Source: CAYLPU01 sp964385635 (GTDB lineage Bacteria > Chloroflexota > Anaerolineae > B4-G1). Taken from it: DNA of 47,311 nucleotides. Both the position numbers and the translations under genes were made by a program. Within the stretch, counting starts at the first letter, position 1; the number at the start of each line of letters is the position of its first letter. The notes under the pieces were generated by a model, which was given only the letters and a program-made list of their open reading frames with translations, was not told the origin of the DNA and made no database searches. Shown one piece after another: positions 22,943 to 31,237 of this stretch. The stretch is from assembly GCA_964385635.1 (NCBI GenBank), contig CAYLPU010000031.1:1-47311 (forward strand), written 5' to 3'.

Positions 22943-25696
22943 CTACGACGCCTCCACCCGTTCGACAGGCCTGTCCTGAGCGAAGCCGAAGGACTCAGAG
23001 CAGGCCCGGCTGACGCCGTTCTCTTTGACCACCCGCACCACGTTGTCGGTACCCCGCTCGAATGTGTCGTCGTGGCTGATGACAAAGAGCTGGGAGAAGC
23101 CCTTGACATTTAGGATTTGCTCGGCCAGGTTGTCGCGCCGGTGGTCGTCCAGGTTGGCCGTCGGCTCGTCGAAGAAGGCGACGTCAACTGCCGAGACCTC
23201 GCGCAATAGTGCCAGGCGCACGGCCAGGGCGGCCGCCATCTGCTCACCGCCGGAGAGTTGCTTGAAGGTGCGCTCCCGACCACCTGCCGTCAGCACGATC
23301 TCGTAGCCCTCCGTCCAGCGCAGTCGAGCGGTTTGGTCGGCCATAATGTCGGCGTAGAGGCAGGCTGCCTGCAACGAGATGACTTCCACCAATGCCTGAG
23401 TCACCTGCGGTCCCGCGTCCCGCAACACCTGGCGCAGGTAGTCCAGGAGGGCCAGCACCTCGACCAACTCAGCGTGCTCGACGCGGGCTGTCTCGAGGGC
23501 CTCCTGCACGCCCACCAGCCGCTCTATCTCGGCCTGTCCTGCGTCTACCTGGCTCCGCTGCAGGCGAATCCGCTCGCTCAAAGTCGCCATCTCACTGCTC
23601 AACGTGGTAAACGCTTCCACCAGTTGCGCGTAGACTGCGGCATCATAGTCCGCTGCAACCTGGTCTCGTTCCCGGACCGCCCGCTCCCACTCAGTATGGG
23701 CACCCTTCCGTTCATCGTTCAGGGCAGCGACGCTTTCCTTACGCTCTCCCAACGTCTCTGCCTCGCGGATGTGCTCCAGGTAGCGCCGGTGATCCGGTTC
23801 GTGAGTGGCCTGCGCCGCTCGCTCAGCCTCGACACGCTCATCCAGGTCGGCGTAGTCTGCCAACTCCCCCTCGAGCGCGTCCCTTTGGCCCTTCAACTCG
23901 GCGATGCGCTCCTTCGTCGCCGTCAAATCCTGCTCCACAATCTCCCGCTGGTCGGCGGTGTCGGTGGCGCGCTGGTAGTCACGGCGGGGATCTCCCAGGA
24001 TCTCCAGTTCGGCCGTCAGCCGTTCGACCTCGGCCGGCGCGCCGGCCAGGTCGGAAAGCGTCGCTTCGATCCCTGACAGGGCTTTCCGTTGAGTATCTAT
24101 CTGCGCCGCGAGATCATCTGCCTCCGCCTGGCGGGGCAACTTCTTGACTCGCTTTTCCCGCTTGCGCAGCGCCCTCTGTTTCTGGCGGCGGCTTTTCTCT
24201 GCTGTATCTTGCCGGGATATCGCTTCGTCCAGCGCCGCCTCTAGTTCTGCTTGACGCGCCTGATTGCGCGCCAGCAACTCGGAACGGTGTTCCGGCGTCA
24301 ACGGGCCTTCGCACACAGGGCACAGCGCCGTCTCAACTGTTTCCAGAGTGACGGTTTGCTCTTTCAGTTGATCCAGTTCCGCCTGGTGCGTCGCGATTTG
24401 AGCCGTCAGCGCATCGCGTTGTCCGTCCAGTTCCTCCAGTTCCGCTTGCAGCGCTTCGATCTCCCCCTCGACCTCGACCAATTTGGCCAGGCCAGCCTGC
24501 ACGCCAGACAGCCTTATCTCCAGGTCGATCAATCGGGTCTGCTCTTGACGCAAGGCTAACTCCGCACCGGCCAGACAGTCGGCGGCGCGACGGGCCTCGG
24601 CCAGTTCGCTCTCCAGCCGTTGCTGCGCTTTTACCTGTGGGTCTAGCATCGCCATCTCGGCCTCGGCTGCGGCGATGGCCTCTAGTTTCGATTCCAGCCC
24701 GGCGACTCTCTGCTGGGCCAGGGCCAGGTCGGTGACGTGGCGCTGAAGCGTGTCGTTCAGGCGGTCGCGCTCCCGCCGCTGCTCCTCCAACTCGGCCAGA
24801 TTCGCCTGGGCCGCCAGATAAGCCTGGTGCCCGACCCCCGTCTCGCCCACTACGGACTGGGCCTGCGCCGCTCGTTCGACGGCGGCCTGGGCATCGGCCA
24901 GTCGTGCATCAAGCGTCTTGACCCCTGCCTCGGCCTGGGTAACCGTTTGCTTCAGCGCATCCAGACGTTCCTTGATAGATGCGAGGGCTTCCTTACGCTG
25001 AGTCACGTCCTCCAATTCGACCTGCAAGACAGCCTGGCGCTCTTCATCGGCCTCAATCTCAGCCCGCAGGCCGGCTACCTTCTCCCGCAAGACTGGTAGT
25101 GGTTTGACCTCAGCCTCGCAGCCGGCAATACTCTTCTCCTGCTCGGCGATCCACTTCTTGAGATGACTTCGTGGATCGAGCAGTGCCTTCCAGACTTTCT
25201 CGTACTCATCCACGCGGAGAAGGGGGTTGAAGGTGTTCTTGCGATTGCTCGCCCTGTCCAGGAAGGCCGCTGTCAGCAGACCCTGGGGCACGCCAACCGC
25301 ATCCTCGAAGAGGGCGGATAAACTGGTAGTTTCCTCCACCTCCATAAACTCGTACAGCCAGGCCTGCGTCTCTTCTTTGCCATTTGTGAGATTCTGGTCG
25401 ATCTCTGGGTCATAGACGTAGTAACGGCTGCTGTGGCCGCACTTGCGGACCACCTGGTAGGTTCGCTCATCGTCGCTGACCAGGTGAACGGTGATGGTGG
25501 CTGTCTTTTCTCCCTCGCGGACGAAGTTGCGTCGTGTGTAGGGCAAAGAGTCAAAGAGGACAAAACCGACGGCCTCCAGCAGTGTGCTCTTGCCCGCGCC
25601 GTTTGGCCCGCAGATGGCATTGGTACCCTCGGTAAATACCACGCTTTCCCATCGGTAACTCTTGACGTTTTCCAGGTCTATCTGGGCAATCCGCAT
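22943..25696 (-). CDS. sbcC: SbcC/Rad50-type DNA repair ATPase
   Basis: 917 residues. Walker A GPNGAGKS (30-37), two long coiled coils flanking a zinc hook (CPVCEGPL), and C-terminal signature LSGGEQ with Walker B VAFFDEPTANLD and an ISHDDTFE H-loop. With SbcD it forms the Mre11-Rad50-like nuclease that opens hairpins and resects DNA ends. It starts two bases after the SbcD stop (TAA G ATG). The last about 20 residues (SFGFAQDRPVERV) are not Rad50-like; they are a translated dispersed repeat that seems to have replaced the original end. Otherwise all motifs are intact. Confidence 0.95.
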   Translation of the reverse strand: MRIAQIDLENVKSYRWESVVFTEGTNAICGPNGAGKSTLLEAVGFVLFDSLPYTRRNFVREGEKTATITVHLVSDDERTYQVVRKCGHSSRYYVYDPEIDQNLTNGKEETQAWLYEFMEVEETTSLSALFEDAVGVPQGLLTAAFLDRASNRKNTFNPLLRVDEYEKVWKALLDPRSHLKKWIAEQEKSIAGCEAEVKPLPVLREKVAGLRAEIEADEERQAVLQVELEDVTQRKEALASIKERLDALKQTVTQAEAGVKTLDARLADAQAAVERAAQAQSVVGETGVGHQAYLAAQANLAELEEQRRERDRLNDTLQRHVTDLALAQQRVAGLESKLEAIAAAEAEMAMLDPQVKAQQRLESELAEARRAADCLAGAELALRQEQTRLIDLEIRLSGVQAGLAKLVEVEGEIEALQAELEELDGQRDALTAQIATHQAELDQLKEQTVTLETVETALCPVCEGPLTPEHRSELLARNQARQAELEAALDEAISRQDTAEKSRRQKQRALRKREKRVKKLPRQAEADDLAAQIDTQRKALSGIEATLSDLAGAPAEVERLTAELEILGDPRRDYQRATDTADQREIVEQDLTATKERIAELKGQRDALEGELADYADLDERVEAERAAQATHEPDHRRYLEHIREAETLGERKESVAALNDERKGAHTEWERAVRERDQVAADYDAAVYAQLVEAFTTLSSEMATLSERIRLQRSQVDAGQAEIERLVGVQEALETARVEHAELVEVLALLDYLRQVLRDAGPQVTQALVEVISLQAACLYADIMADQTARLRWTEGYEIVLTAGGRERTFKQLSGGEQMAAALAVRLALLREVSAVDVAFFDEPTANLDDHRRDNLAEQILNVKGFSQLFVISHDDTFERGTDNVVRVVKENGVSRACSESFGFAQDRPVERVEAS
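22955..22999. repeat. Dispersed repeat at the 3' end of sbcC
   Basis: The sequence around TTCGACAGGCCTGTCCTGAG and CGAAGCCGAAGGACTC is a widespread interspersed motif whose translation SFGFAQDRPVERV turns up at the ends of unrelated proteins. Here it supplies the C-terminus of SbcC. I see one copy in the window. Confidence 0.6.
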
Positions 25697-25697
25697 C

Positions 25698-27020
25698 TTA
25701 TGTACCTCTTCCGAGAAACCGGGTTTTTAGGAAAAAACCCGGTTTCTGGGTAATCGAGCGACGTAGGTAGTCTATCACGGTCTCCGGGGTGCTGTCTTCC
25801 AAGACCAACCGCTTCACGTCGAGGGCAACGCGCGTCCAGGCGTCAGCGGCCGGTCGGAAGCGGGCATCTCGCTCCAGCAACTCGCGGACGATGGCGCGCT
25901 CCAGTTCCGGGCGGCTGGCCTCGACGTCCACGGCGATCTCAAACCCGGCTGGTGTGGTCATATTTCGCACCCGGGTCACGAGGGGCGACCAGACATCGTC
26001 CAGCAAGCCTTTGATGTAGTCCAGGTCGAGGTCGTAACGACTGAAGGGGAGCACACCGCCCAACGTGAGTTCGACAACAGGAGCCGAATCGCGGGCAATG
26101 CCACCGCGAGTACTCGTGGCGGTGGTGCTCACCTCGCCTTGATGAAAATGGAGTAGCGCGTGCACTGCGTCGTAGACGAGGTTGGGGTCGGTGAACGTGT
26201 CTACCTCCAGACGAAAGCGATGGAAGGAACGGCGTGGGGTGGCGATCAACTCGGCCTGGTGGTCTGGGTCACACCCCGGCTGAATCTCGACCAGGTAATA
26301 ACCTCGCTCCCGCCAGGCGACCTCCTCGATGCTCCAGGTCTCTGGCGAACCAGGGTTATAGATCCACCCATCCACAGCGTAGGGCTTGTGGATATGCCCC
26401 AAGGCAAGATAGTTGATGCGCTCCCGCAACAGGGCCAGGTCGTTATAGGCGAGCGTGCCGGAGTAGCGCGGCAGTTGCCCTTCCATCCCAGCGTGAGATA
26501 CCAGGATGGTAAACTCTACATTGTTATGATCCATCTCAGCCAAAGCGTCGGCGAAGAGGCCAAAGACTTTGCCCGTGGAAGCGCCGTAGTACTTGAGGCC
26601 ATAAACGCGGACGCCAGCGGGCAGATCCAGGTAGGCCCCTCCGGTGTCGCCGTAGGGCTCCAGGATGGCACGTCCGTCCTCAAAGCGCGGGTTGAGCAGG
26701 TACAGATAACCCAGCCCATCCAGAAAATCCACCCACGAGTACTGGTTACGGTAATGCGCCTTTTCGTGGTTGCCTTCGACGGCGACGACAGGGATGCCGG
26801 CCTCGCGCAGCATCCTGAACCCCTCAATGGCCACGCGCATGGCCAGTGGGTCTACGGTGCGTTTCTCAAAGAGATCGCCGGCCAGCAGGACAAAGTCCAC
26901 CTGCTGCTCGATGGCCTGTTCGACGATGTACAGAAAGGCCTGGCTAAAGTCGTTGAAGCGTTCTCTGGAGCCGTATTGTTGGTAACCGAGGTGGATATCG
27001 GCAATGTGCATAAAACGCAT
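25698..27020 (-). CDS. sbcD: SbcD/Mre11-type exonuclease
   Basis: 440 residues of the Mre11/SbcD metallophosphatase family: HIADIHLGY (D8, H10), LLAGDLFE, VEGNHEK, LVSHAGMEG and LGHIHKPY supply the two-metal centre in order. It degrades DNA ends and cleaves hairpins with SbcC. GGAGG lies 9 nt before the ATG. The last codons (KPGFFLKTRFLG) come from a palindromic repeat, so the natural C-terminus is probably a little shorter. First gene of the sbcDC operon; no convincing promoter in the 480-bp gap upstream. Confidence 0.95.
   Translation of the reverse strand: MRFMHIADIHLGYQQYGSRERFNDFSQAFLYIVEQAIEQQVDFVLLAGDLFEKRTVDPLAMRVAIEGFRMLREAGIPVVAVEGNHEKAHYRNQYSWVDFLDGLGYLYLLNPRFEDGRAILEPYGDTGGAYLDLPAGVRVYGLKYYGASTGKVFGLFADALAEMDHNNVEFTILVSHAGMEGQLPRYSGTLAYNDLALLRERINYLALGHIHKPYAVDGWIYNPGSPETWSIEEVAWRERGYYLVEIQPGCDPDHQAELIATPRRSFHRFRLEVDTFTDPNLVYDAVHALLHFHQGEVSTTATSTRGGIARDSAPVVELTLGGVLPFSRYDLDLDYIKGLLDDVWSPLVTRVRNMTTPAGFEIAVDVEASRPELERAIVRELLERDARFRPAADAWTRVALDVKRLVLEDSTPETVIDYLRRSITQKPGFFLKTRFLGRGT
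25714..25747. repeat. Perfect palindromic repeat at the 3' end of sbcD
   Basis: AGAAACCGGGTTTTT and its exact reverse complement form a 15-bp stem with a 4-base loop. It is read as the final codons of sbcD, and as mRNA would form a hairpin just before the sbcC start. Similar palindromes are scattered in cyanobacteria and other phyla (from memory). Confidence 0.75.
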
Positions 27021-27507
27021 AAGCGCTTACCTCCTCCTACGCCACGAATCGTACACTTCCCCATGCTCGTTCAACCACAGTTCGGGTGGTGACTGCTCAG
27101 GCTCTTCCCAAAACAGGCACAAATAGCACACGGATACACACAGATGAGACGGGTTCTCACGGATTTTTTATCTTTATCTGCGTACTTGATCCGTGTCCTG
27201 TTTATGACTGATTGCGTGAACCAAACCCTTGCGAAGGTTAGAAAACGGTTTAGATTGAAGGTGTTTTTTGCCGTCGGGAACAATCGTTTGTACCAGAGTT
27301 ATGCGCAACCTTCGCAAGGGTGGCCCCAAAATTCGCGCTGCGCCACAGTGGCGTCGTTAAAGTCGTATTCGTGTGTGGAATACCCCGCGCGCCGCTCGCG
27401 CAGCACTATGCCAGTATCAGTGACCTCCTCGTATTCCACACCCTCTCTGGCACTCACTCCTGCTCCCCCATTCGCGTCCTTCGTGCCTTTCGTGCCCTTC
27501 GTGTTTC
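27021..27507. repeat. Gene-free, repeat-rich gap
   Basis: No convincing gene. It holds a 15-bp inverted repeat (27225-27239 with 27307-27321), each arm itself near-palindromic (CCTTGCGAAGG); a second, 11-bp inverted repeat (27373-27383 with 27431-27441); an AT-rich block near 27110-27210 rich in ACACAGAT/ACGGAT-type words; and a short tandem run of about 9-10 bp units (CGTGCCTTT-like) at about 27475-27510 running into the end of the caspase gene. Looks like accumulated repeat debris. Confidence 0.55.
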
Positions 27508-30500
27508 CTATTCAGAATCCCTGGCGCAACGGAAGCCCCTGATGTAGCGTGCCTCACCGGGATTGTTCCAGCCACGGTCGGCGCTGCGTACGCGAGACGG
27601 GTCGTTTTCCCACGAACCCCCATGCAGCACCCGGTACTCCCCGAAAGAGGATCCTGCCGGATTCTCCCGCCGCCCGGCGGGGTACTCCCCATACCAATCC
27701 GCCACCCACTCCCATACGTTGCCCGCCATATCCAGTGCGTCGCACCAACTGGCCCCTGTCAGGAAACTCCCCACCGGCGCAGTGTCGGCGTAGTCGTCGC
27801 TAGTCGTCTTGTCAGCCCAGTCACGCTCGCAGTTGGCATCACAGTAGTTTAGCCGCGTCCCGTCGAACGTGTTCCCCCAGGGGAACACCCTCCCCTCCGG
27901 CCCTCGCGCGGCGTACTCCCACTCCGCCTCCGTCGGCAGCCGCGCCCCCGCCCACTCGCAGTAGTCCACCGCCTGGTGCCAAGTAACCCAGATGACCGGG
28001 TAATCGTCGTAGGCGCTGTTGCCGTAGTATGCTTCACGGGTGTCTGAGCCACTCTCTACCAGTGGGTCGCATGCCTCTGCCTCCACGCACAACTGGTACT
28101 GCGTGTTGGTCACCTCGGTGCGGTCAATCCAGAAGCTGTCCAGCACCACGGTGTGCACCGGCTGCTCGTCTTCGAACCCCTCCCGCTTGCAGCTGACGCG
28201 GGAGTACTCGTTGCACAGTTGCAGCGCATAGTCCACGCCATCATCATCGCTGCCCATCTCGAACTCTCCCTCCGGCACGTATACCATCACCATCTCGTCG
28301 TCGGGGCGGACCCAGGTGTTGGGTATACGGGTGGGAGTCAGCGTAGGTGTCAGCATACGGGTCGGGGTAGCTGTGGGCGCAGCCGTCGGTGCTGGCGTGC
28401 CCGTGTGTGTCGTGGATAGTGTCGGCGTCGCTGCGGGCGTGGCTGTTGGCATCTCCGTCCAGAAAAGCGGCCCCGCTGGCAACACTACACAACGAAATCC
28501 CATAAAGGCGCTACGCTCGCTTGGAAGAGGAAACATACGATTGGCCGCACGAACACCTACTTGATCGTTGATCCAACTGCCTCCGCGCAGTACCTTGAAG
28601 TCTCCTGTTTCCGGGCCGATGGGATTCGTTTGCTCCTTGAAGAAGTAGCCACTGTACCAATCATTCGTCCACTCTGCAACGTTGCCAGCCATATCCAGTG
28701 CATTGCACCAACTTGCTCCGCCCCGGAAGCTACCCACCGGCGCTGTTCTCTCATATCCATCGTCGTACTCAGTGTCTCTGTGATCTTCCGTGCAGTTAGC
28801 ATCACAGAAGTTCAGCGGCGCACCGTCAAATATATCTCCCCATGGATAGATCCGCCCACCCGACCCTCGCGCTGCGTATTCCCACTCAGATTCGGTGGGC
28901 AATCGGCCCCCGACCCATTTGCAGTAAGCCGCTGCGTCATCCCACGAGACGCCCACCACGGGGTTCTCATCTCCGTTGTAGGTTGTGTTGTGCACATAGA
29001 CTGACTCCACGCATTCACCGTCTGATACGCAAGATGCGTACTGGGCATTGGTCACTTCAGTTTGGTCAATCCAGAATCCGTCGAGGGTGACGGGATGTTT
29101 AGGAGATTCATCTTCACATATGCTCTGGTGGCATTCACCTTTCCCATACAACCGTTCGCACTGAGCGAACACCTCTTCGATCTCAGCATTAGTACTGCCT
29201 ATCTGGAAGGTCCCGCTCGGTACGTAGACCATCGCCATCCTATCGGTGGGGCGAACCTGTATATCACCATTGCATCCATTTTCATCGCAGATAGTTCCCA
29301 GTCTCGGGATGTGTTCTGGAGGCCACCAACGTAGCCCCCATCCAACCAAACCCACTAGGATCGCCAGCATCACCACCCCACCCACAATCCAGGTCCAGGT
29401 CGGTACTCGCTTGTGCCACGGGCGGCGCAATGGCTCGCGCGCACGGCGCTCCTGTTCTTCTCGCTTTCTTGCTCGTGCTTCTTGCTCGGCTTTCTCACGC
29501 GCCACGCGTTCCGCCTCGGCCCTCCGCGCCGCAAGCCGTTCGGCTTCAATCTCTTCCCACCCCTTACCTCTTGCTTCCCGTCTCTCACCTCCTGCTTCCT
29601 GCTCCGCCTCAGCATACACCGCCAGGCTCTTGGCAGCGGCGGTCGAAACCCGACGGCTGTCGTCGTCCGCCAGGCGGGTCAGGGCGGCGTGCGCCGCGAG
29701 TGCCAGGCCCGGATGGCTGCCGCGCAGCAACCGGTCGAGTTCGCGCACCGCGCCCTCGCGCACCCCCGCAAAGGGGCTCTCGATGGCCTGCTGCAACTCG
29801 CGCGGCAACTCGACCGACTTCACGCTCCAACGCGGATTCCTGGCAATGACGATGTCTCCCTGCAGGTCGAAGGTCCACTTGCCAGGAGTCTGCCGGGGCG
29901 TCTCGTCAGTCACCCGGTCGTAGACGTAATCGTACAGTTCGTCGAGCGAGATCCAGCCGTCGCCGTCACGGTCGGCTTCGCCGGTCTCCAGCCCGCGCAC
30001 CAGGTGGTGGGTGAACACGGAGCGGCTGCCTTCACCGATGATCTCGTCACCCTGGAAGGCGTACTGAATCGCGTTGGAGGCAGTCAGCACCACCCGGCCC
30101 CGTCCCTCAAAGCAGTCACGGATGTCCACGCTCTCGCCACCCTTGATCACCACCCCCCGCGCGAAGGCCCCGCTGTGGCAGCAATCGAGGATCAGCACCT
30201 GGCGGCGGGAGCGGCTGGCGGTCATTGTCTCGTTGACGAAGGTGGCCGGCACCGCCGTGGAGCGAAACAGCCTGCGCCGGGTGTCGGTGGTCGCCAGGTA
30301 GAGCCGCCCGTCGTCGTCCTTGACGCCGTGGCCGGAGAAGTAGAGCAGCAGCAGGTCATCCCGCTTGCGGCCGGTGAAGAAGGTGTCGATCTCGCGGCGC
30401 ACCTCGTAGGAGGGACGATCAATGAGCCGCTTGACCTCGAAACCGCCGATGGTGGGATCTTCCAGCACACGCGCCAAGTCGGTGGCGTCCTGGCCGGGCG

Positions 30501-30579
30501 TGATCAACCGCCGCAGCGTTTCATCAGTGAACTCGCTGCTGGCGACGATCAACGCCAACCGTTTGCCTGTTGGGGCCAT
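27508..30579 (-). CDS. Caspase-like protease fused to two FGE-type domains
   Basis: 1023 residues. Residues 1-240 are a caspase/metacaspase (C14) domain with catalytic His in YFSGHG (H84) and Cys in DCCHSG (C134). A helical repeat region (about 265-330) and a charged coiled coil follow, then one membrane segment (about 395-415, WIVGGVVMLAILVGLVGWG), then two formylglycine-generating-enzyme/SUMF1-type domains (about 440-700 and 760-1020) joined by a T/P/A-rich linker. The FGE folds have RGGSW and GFRC but no obvious active-site cysteine pair, so they may bind rather than oxidise. It follows the EACC1 gene. I infer a membrane-anchored conflict or cell-death effector with its protease in the cytoplasm. 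Confidence 0.88.
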   Translation of the reverse strand: MAPTGKRLALIVASSEFTDETLRRLITPGQDATDLARVLEDPTIGGFEVKRLIDRPSYEVRREIDTFFTGRKRDDLLLLYFSGHGVKDDDGRLYLATTDTRRRLFRSTAVPATFVNETMTASRSRRQVLILDCCHSGAFARGVVIKGGESVDIRDCFEGRGRVVLTASNAIQYAFQGDEIIGEGSRSVFTHHLVRGLETGEADRDGDGWISLDELYDYVYDRVTDETPRQTPGKWTFDLQGDIVIARNPRWSVKSVELPRELQQAIESPFAGVREGAVRELDRLLRGSHPGLALAAHAALTRLADDDSRRVSTAAAKSLAVYAEAEQEAGGERREARGKGWEEIEAERLAARRAEAERVAREKAEQEARARKREEQERRAREPLRRPWHKRVPTWTWIVGGVVMLAILVGLVGWGLRWWPPEHIPRLGTICDENGCNGDIQVRPTDRMAMVYVPSGTFQIGSTNAEIEEVFAQCERLYGKGECHQSICEDESPKHPVTLDGFWIDQTEVTNAQYASCVSDGECVESVYVHNTTYNGDENPVVGVSWDDAAAYCKWVGGRLPTESEWEYAARGSGGRIYPWGDIFDGAPLNFCDANCTEDHRDTEYDDGYERTAPVGSFRGGASWCNALDMAGNVAEWTNDWYSGYFFKEQTNPIGPETGDFKVLRGGSWINDQVGVRAANRMFPLPSERSAFMGFRCVVLPAGPLFWTEMPTATPAATPTLSTTHTGTPAPTAAPTATPTRMLTPTLTPTRIPNTWVRPDDEMVMVYVPEGEFEMGSDDDGVDYALQLCNEYSRVSCKREGFEDEQPVHTVVLDSFWIDRTEVTNTQYQLCVEAEACDPLVESGSDTREAYYGNSAYDDYPVIWVTWHQAVDYCEWAGARLPTEAEWEYAARGPEGRVFPWGNTFDGTRLNYCDANCERDWADKTTSDDYADTAPVGSFLTGASWCDALDMAGNVWEWVADWYGEYPAGRRENPAGSSFGEYRVLHGGSWENDPSRVRSADRGWNNPGEARYIRGFRCARDSE

Positions 30580-30622
30580 ACCGAACTACTACCTCACCCC
30601 GATGATTATGATGGGTTCGTTC

Positions 30623-30678
30623 GTAGTGGCGACTTCAGTCGCTTCTTCCCCTTCAACAACGACTGAAGTCGTTACTAC
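30623..30678. repeat. Palindromic repeat between EACC1 and caspase genes
   Basis: Two 19-base arms (GTAGTGGCGACTTCAGTCG and its reverse complement with two mismatches) around an 18-base loop. It occupies most of the 127-bp space between the two genes and may act on the mRNA as a partial terminator or stabiliser. Confidence 0.7.
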
Positions 30679-30706
30679 GGGGCAACAAAACCTGTGTTGT
30701 GGACTG

Positions 30707-31120
30707 CTACCCTCCCGCTGTAGGTGTCTTCCCTTCTCGCAGGGTGCCCACGATTGCGTTGACGAAGCGAGTCATATCCTCAGGGGGAGTCTCGGCCGGG
30801 GAGTACGCCAATTCGACCTCCCGGTCGCCGATCTTGGCCTTGAGGGTGACCGTGCGGCCCTCCCGGCGGAGCGCCCAGGACTTCAGCAACTCGATCAGGC
30901 CGGTGAACACCCCGGCGGAGGCCAGGGCGACGAAGATGCTGCCGATGGTGATGGGGTCCCCTTTGGCCCCCGGAGGCAAGTCGGTGCCCGGGGCCAGCCC
31001 GACCTCCTCGACATCCAGTTCGTCAATCTCGTCGCGCACACGTCGGGTGAGGCGGTCCAACGTCTCGTCGTCCACTTTGTCCTGAAGGGAGATGGTCAGG
31101 TCAAGCATTGGCTCGCGCAT
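30707..31120 (-). CDS. EACC1-family effector-associated protein
   Basis: 137 residues closely matching the effector-associated constant component 1 family: LDRLTRRVRDEIDELDVEEV, the PPGAKGDPITIG motif, a hydrophobic stretch (FVALASAGVFTGLIELLKSW) and a C-terminal beta segment. The family was described in NTP-dependent conflict systems as a constant partner of variable protease or other effectors. Here the effector is the adjacent caspase protein downstream in the same transcript. AAGGAGG precedes the ATG and a near-consensus promoter lies upstream. Biochemical role unknown; it is likely an adaptor. Confidence 0.85.
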   Translation of the reverse strand: MREPMLDLTISLQDKVDDETLDRLTRRVRDEIDELDVEEVGLAPGTDLPPGAKGDPITIGSIFVALASAGVFTGLIELLKSWALRREGRTVTLKAKIGDREVELAYSPAETPPEDMTRFVNAIVGTLREGKTPTAGG

Positions 31121-31207
31121 CGGTTTCCTCCTTCAGCTGGTAGCGAGGCGGGGCGCTCAAGCAGGCAAGCAAACCAACAAACAAGCAAACCAACAAGAGC
31201 TACATTC

Positions 31208-31237
31208 AGTATACAACGGAAGAGGCAAGGTTGTCAA
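31208..31237 (-). promoter_or_regulatory. Promoter of the EACC1-caspase cassette
   Basis: TTGACA (31232-31237), 18-bp spacer, TATACT (31208-31213) on the minus strand, overlapping the last codons of cinA. It shows the cassette is transcribed on its own. The leader of about 80 nt contains a CAAGCAAACCAAC-type short tandem repeat (about 31164-31198). Confidence 0.8.

Noticed and set aside
27322..27445. Protein-coding remnant on the minus strand of the repeat gap
   Set aside because: One frame reads plausibly for about 45 codons (VEYEEVTDTGIVLRE) but has no start, no recognised family and overlaps an inverted repeat.
29413..30666. Long plus-strand open frame opposite the caspase gene
   Set aside because: It mirrors high-GC codon structure of the minus-strand gene; the caspase and FGE motifs prove the minus strand codes.
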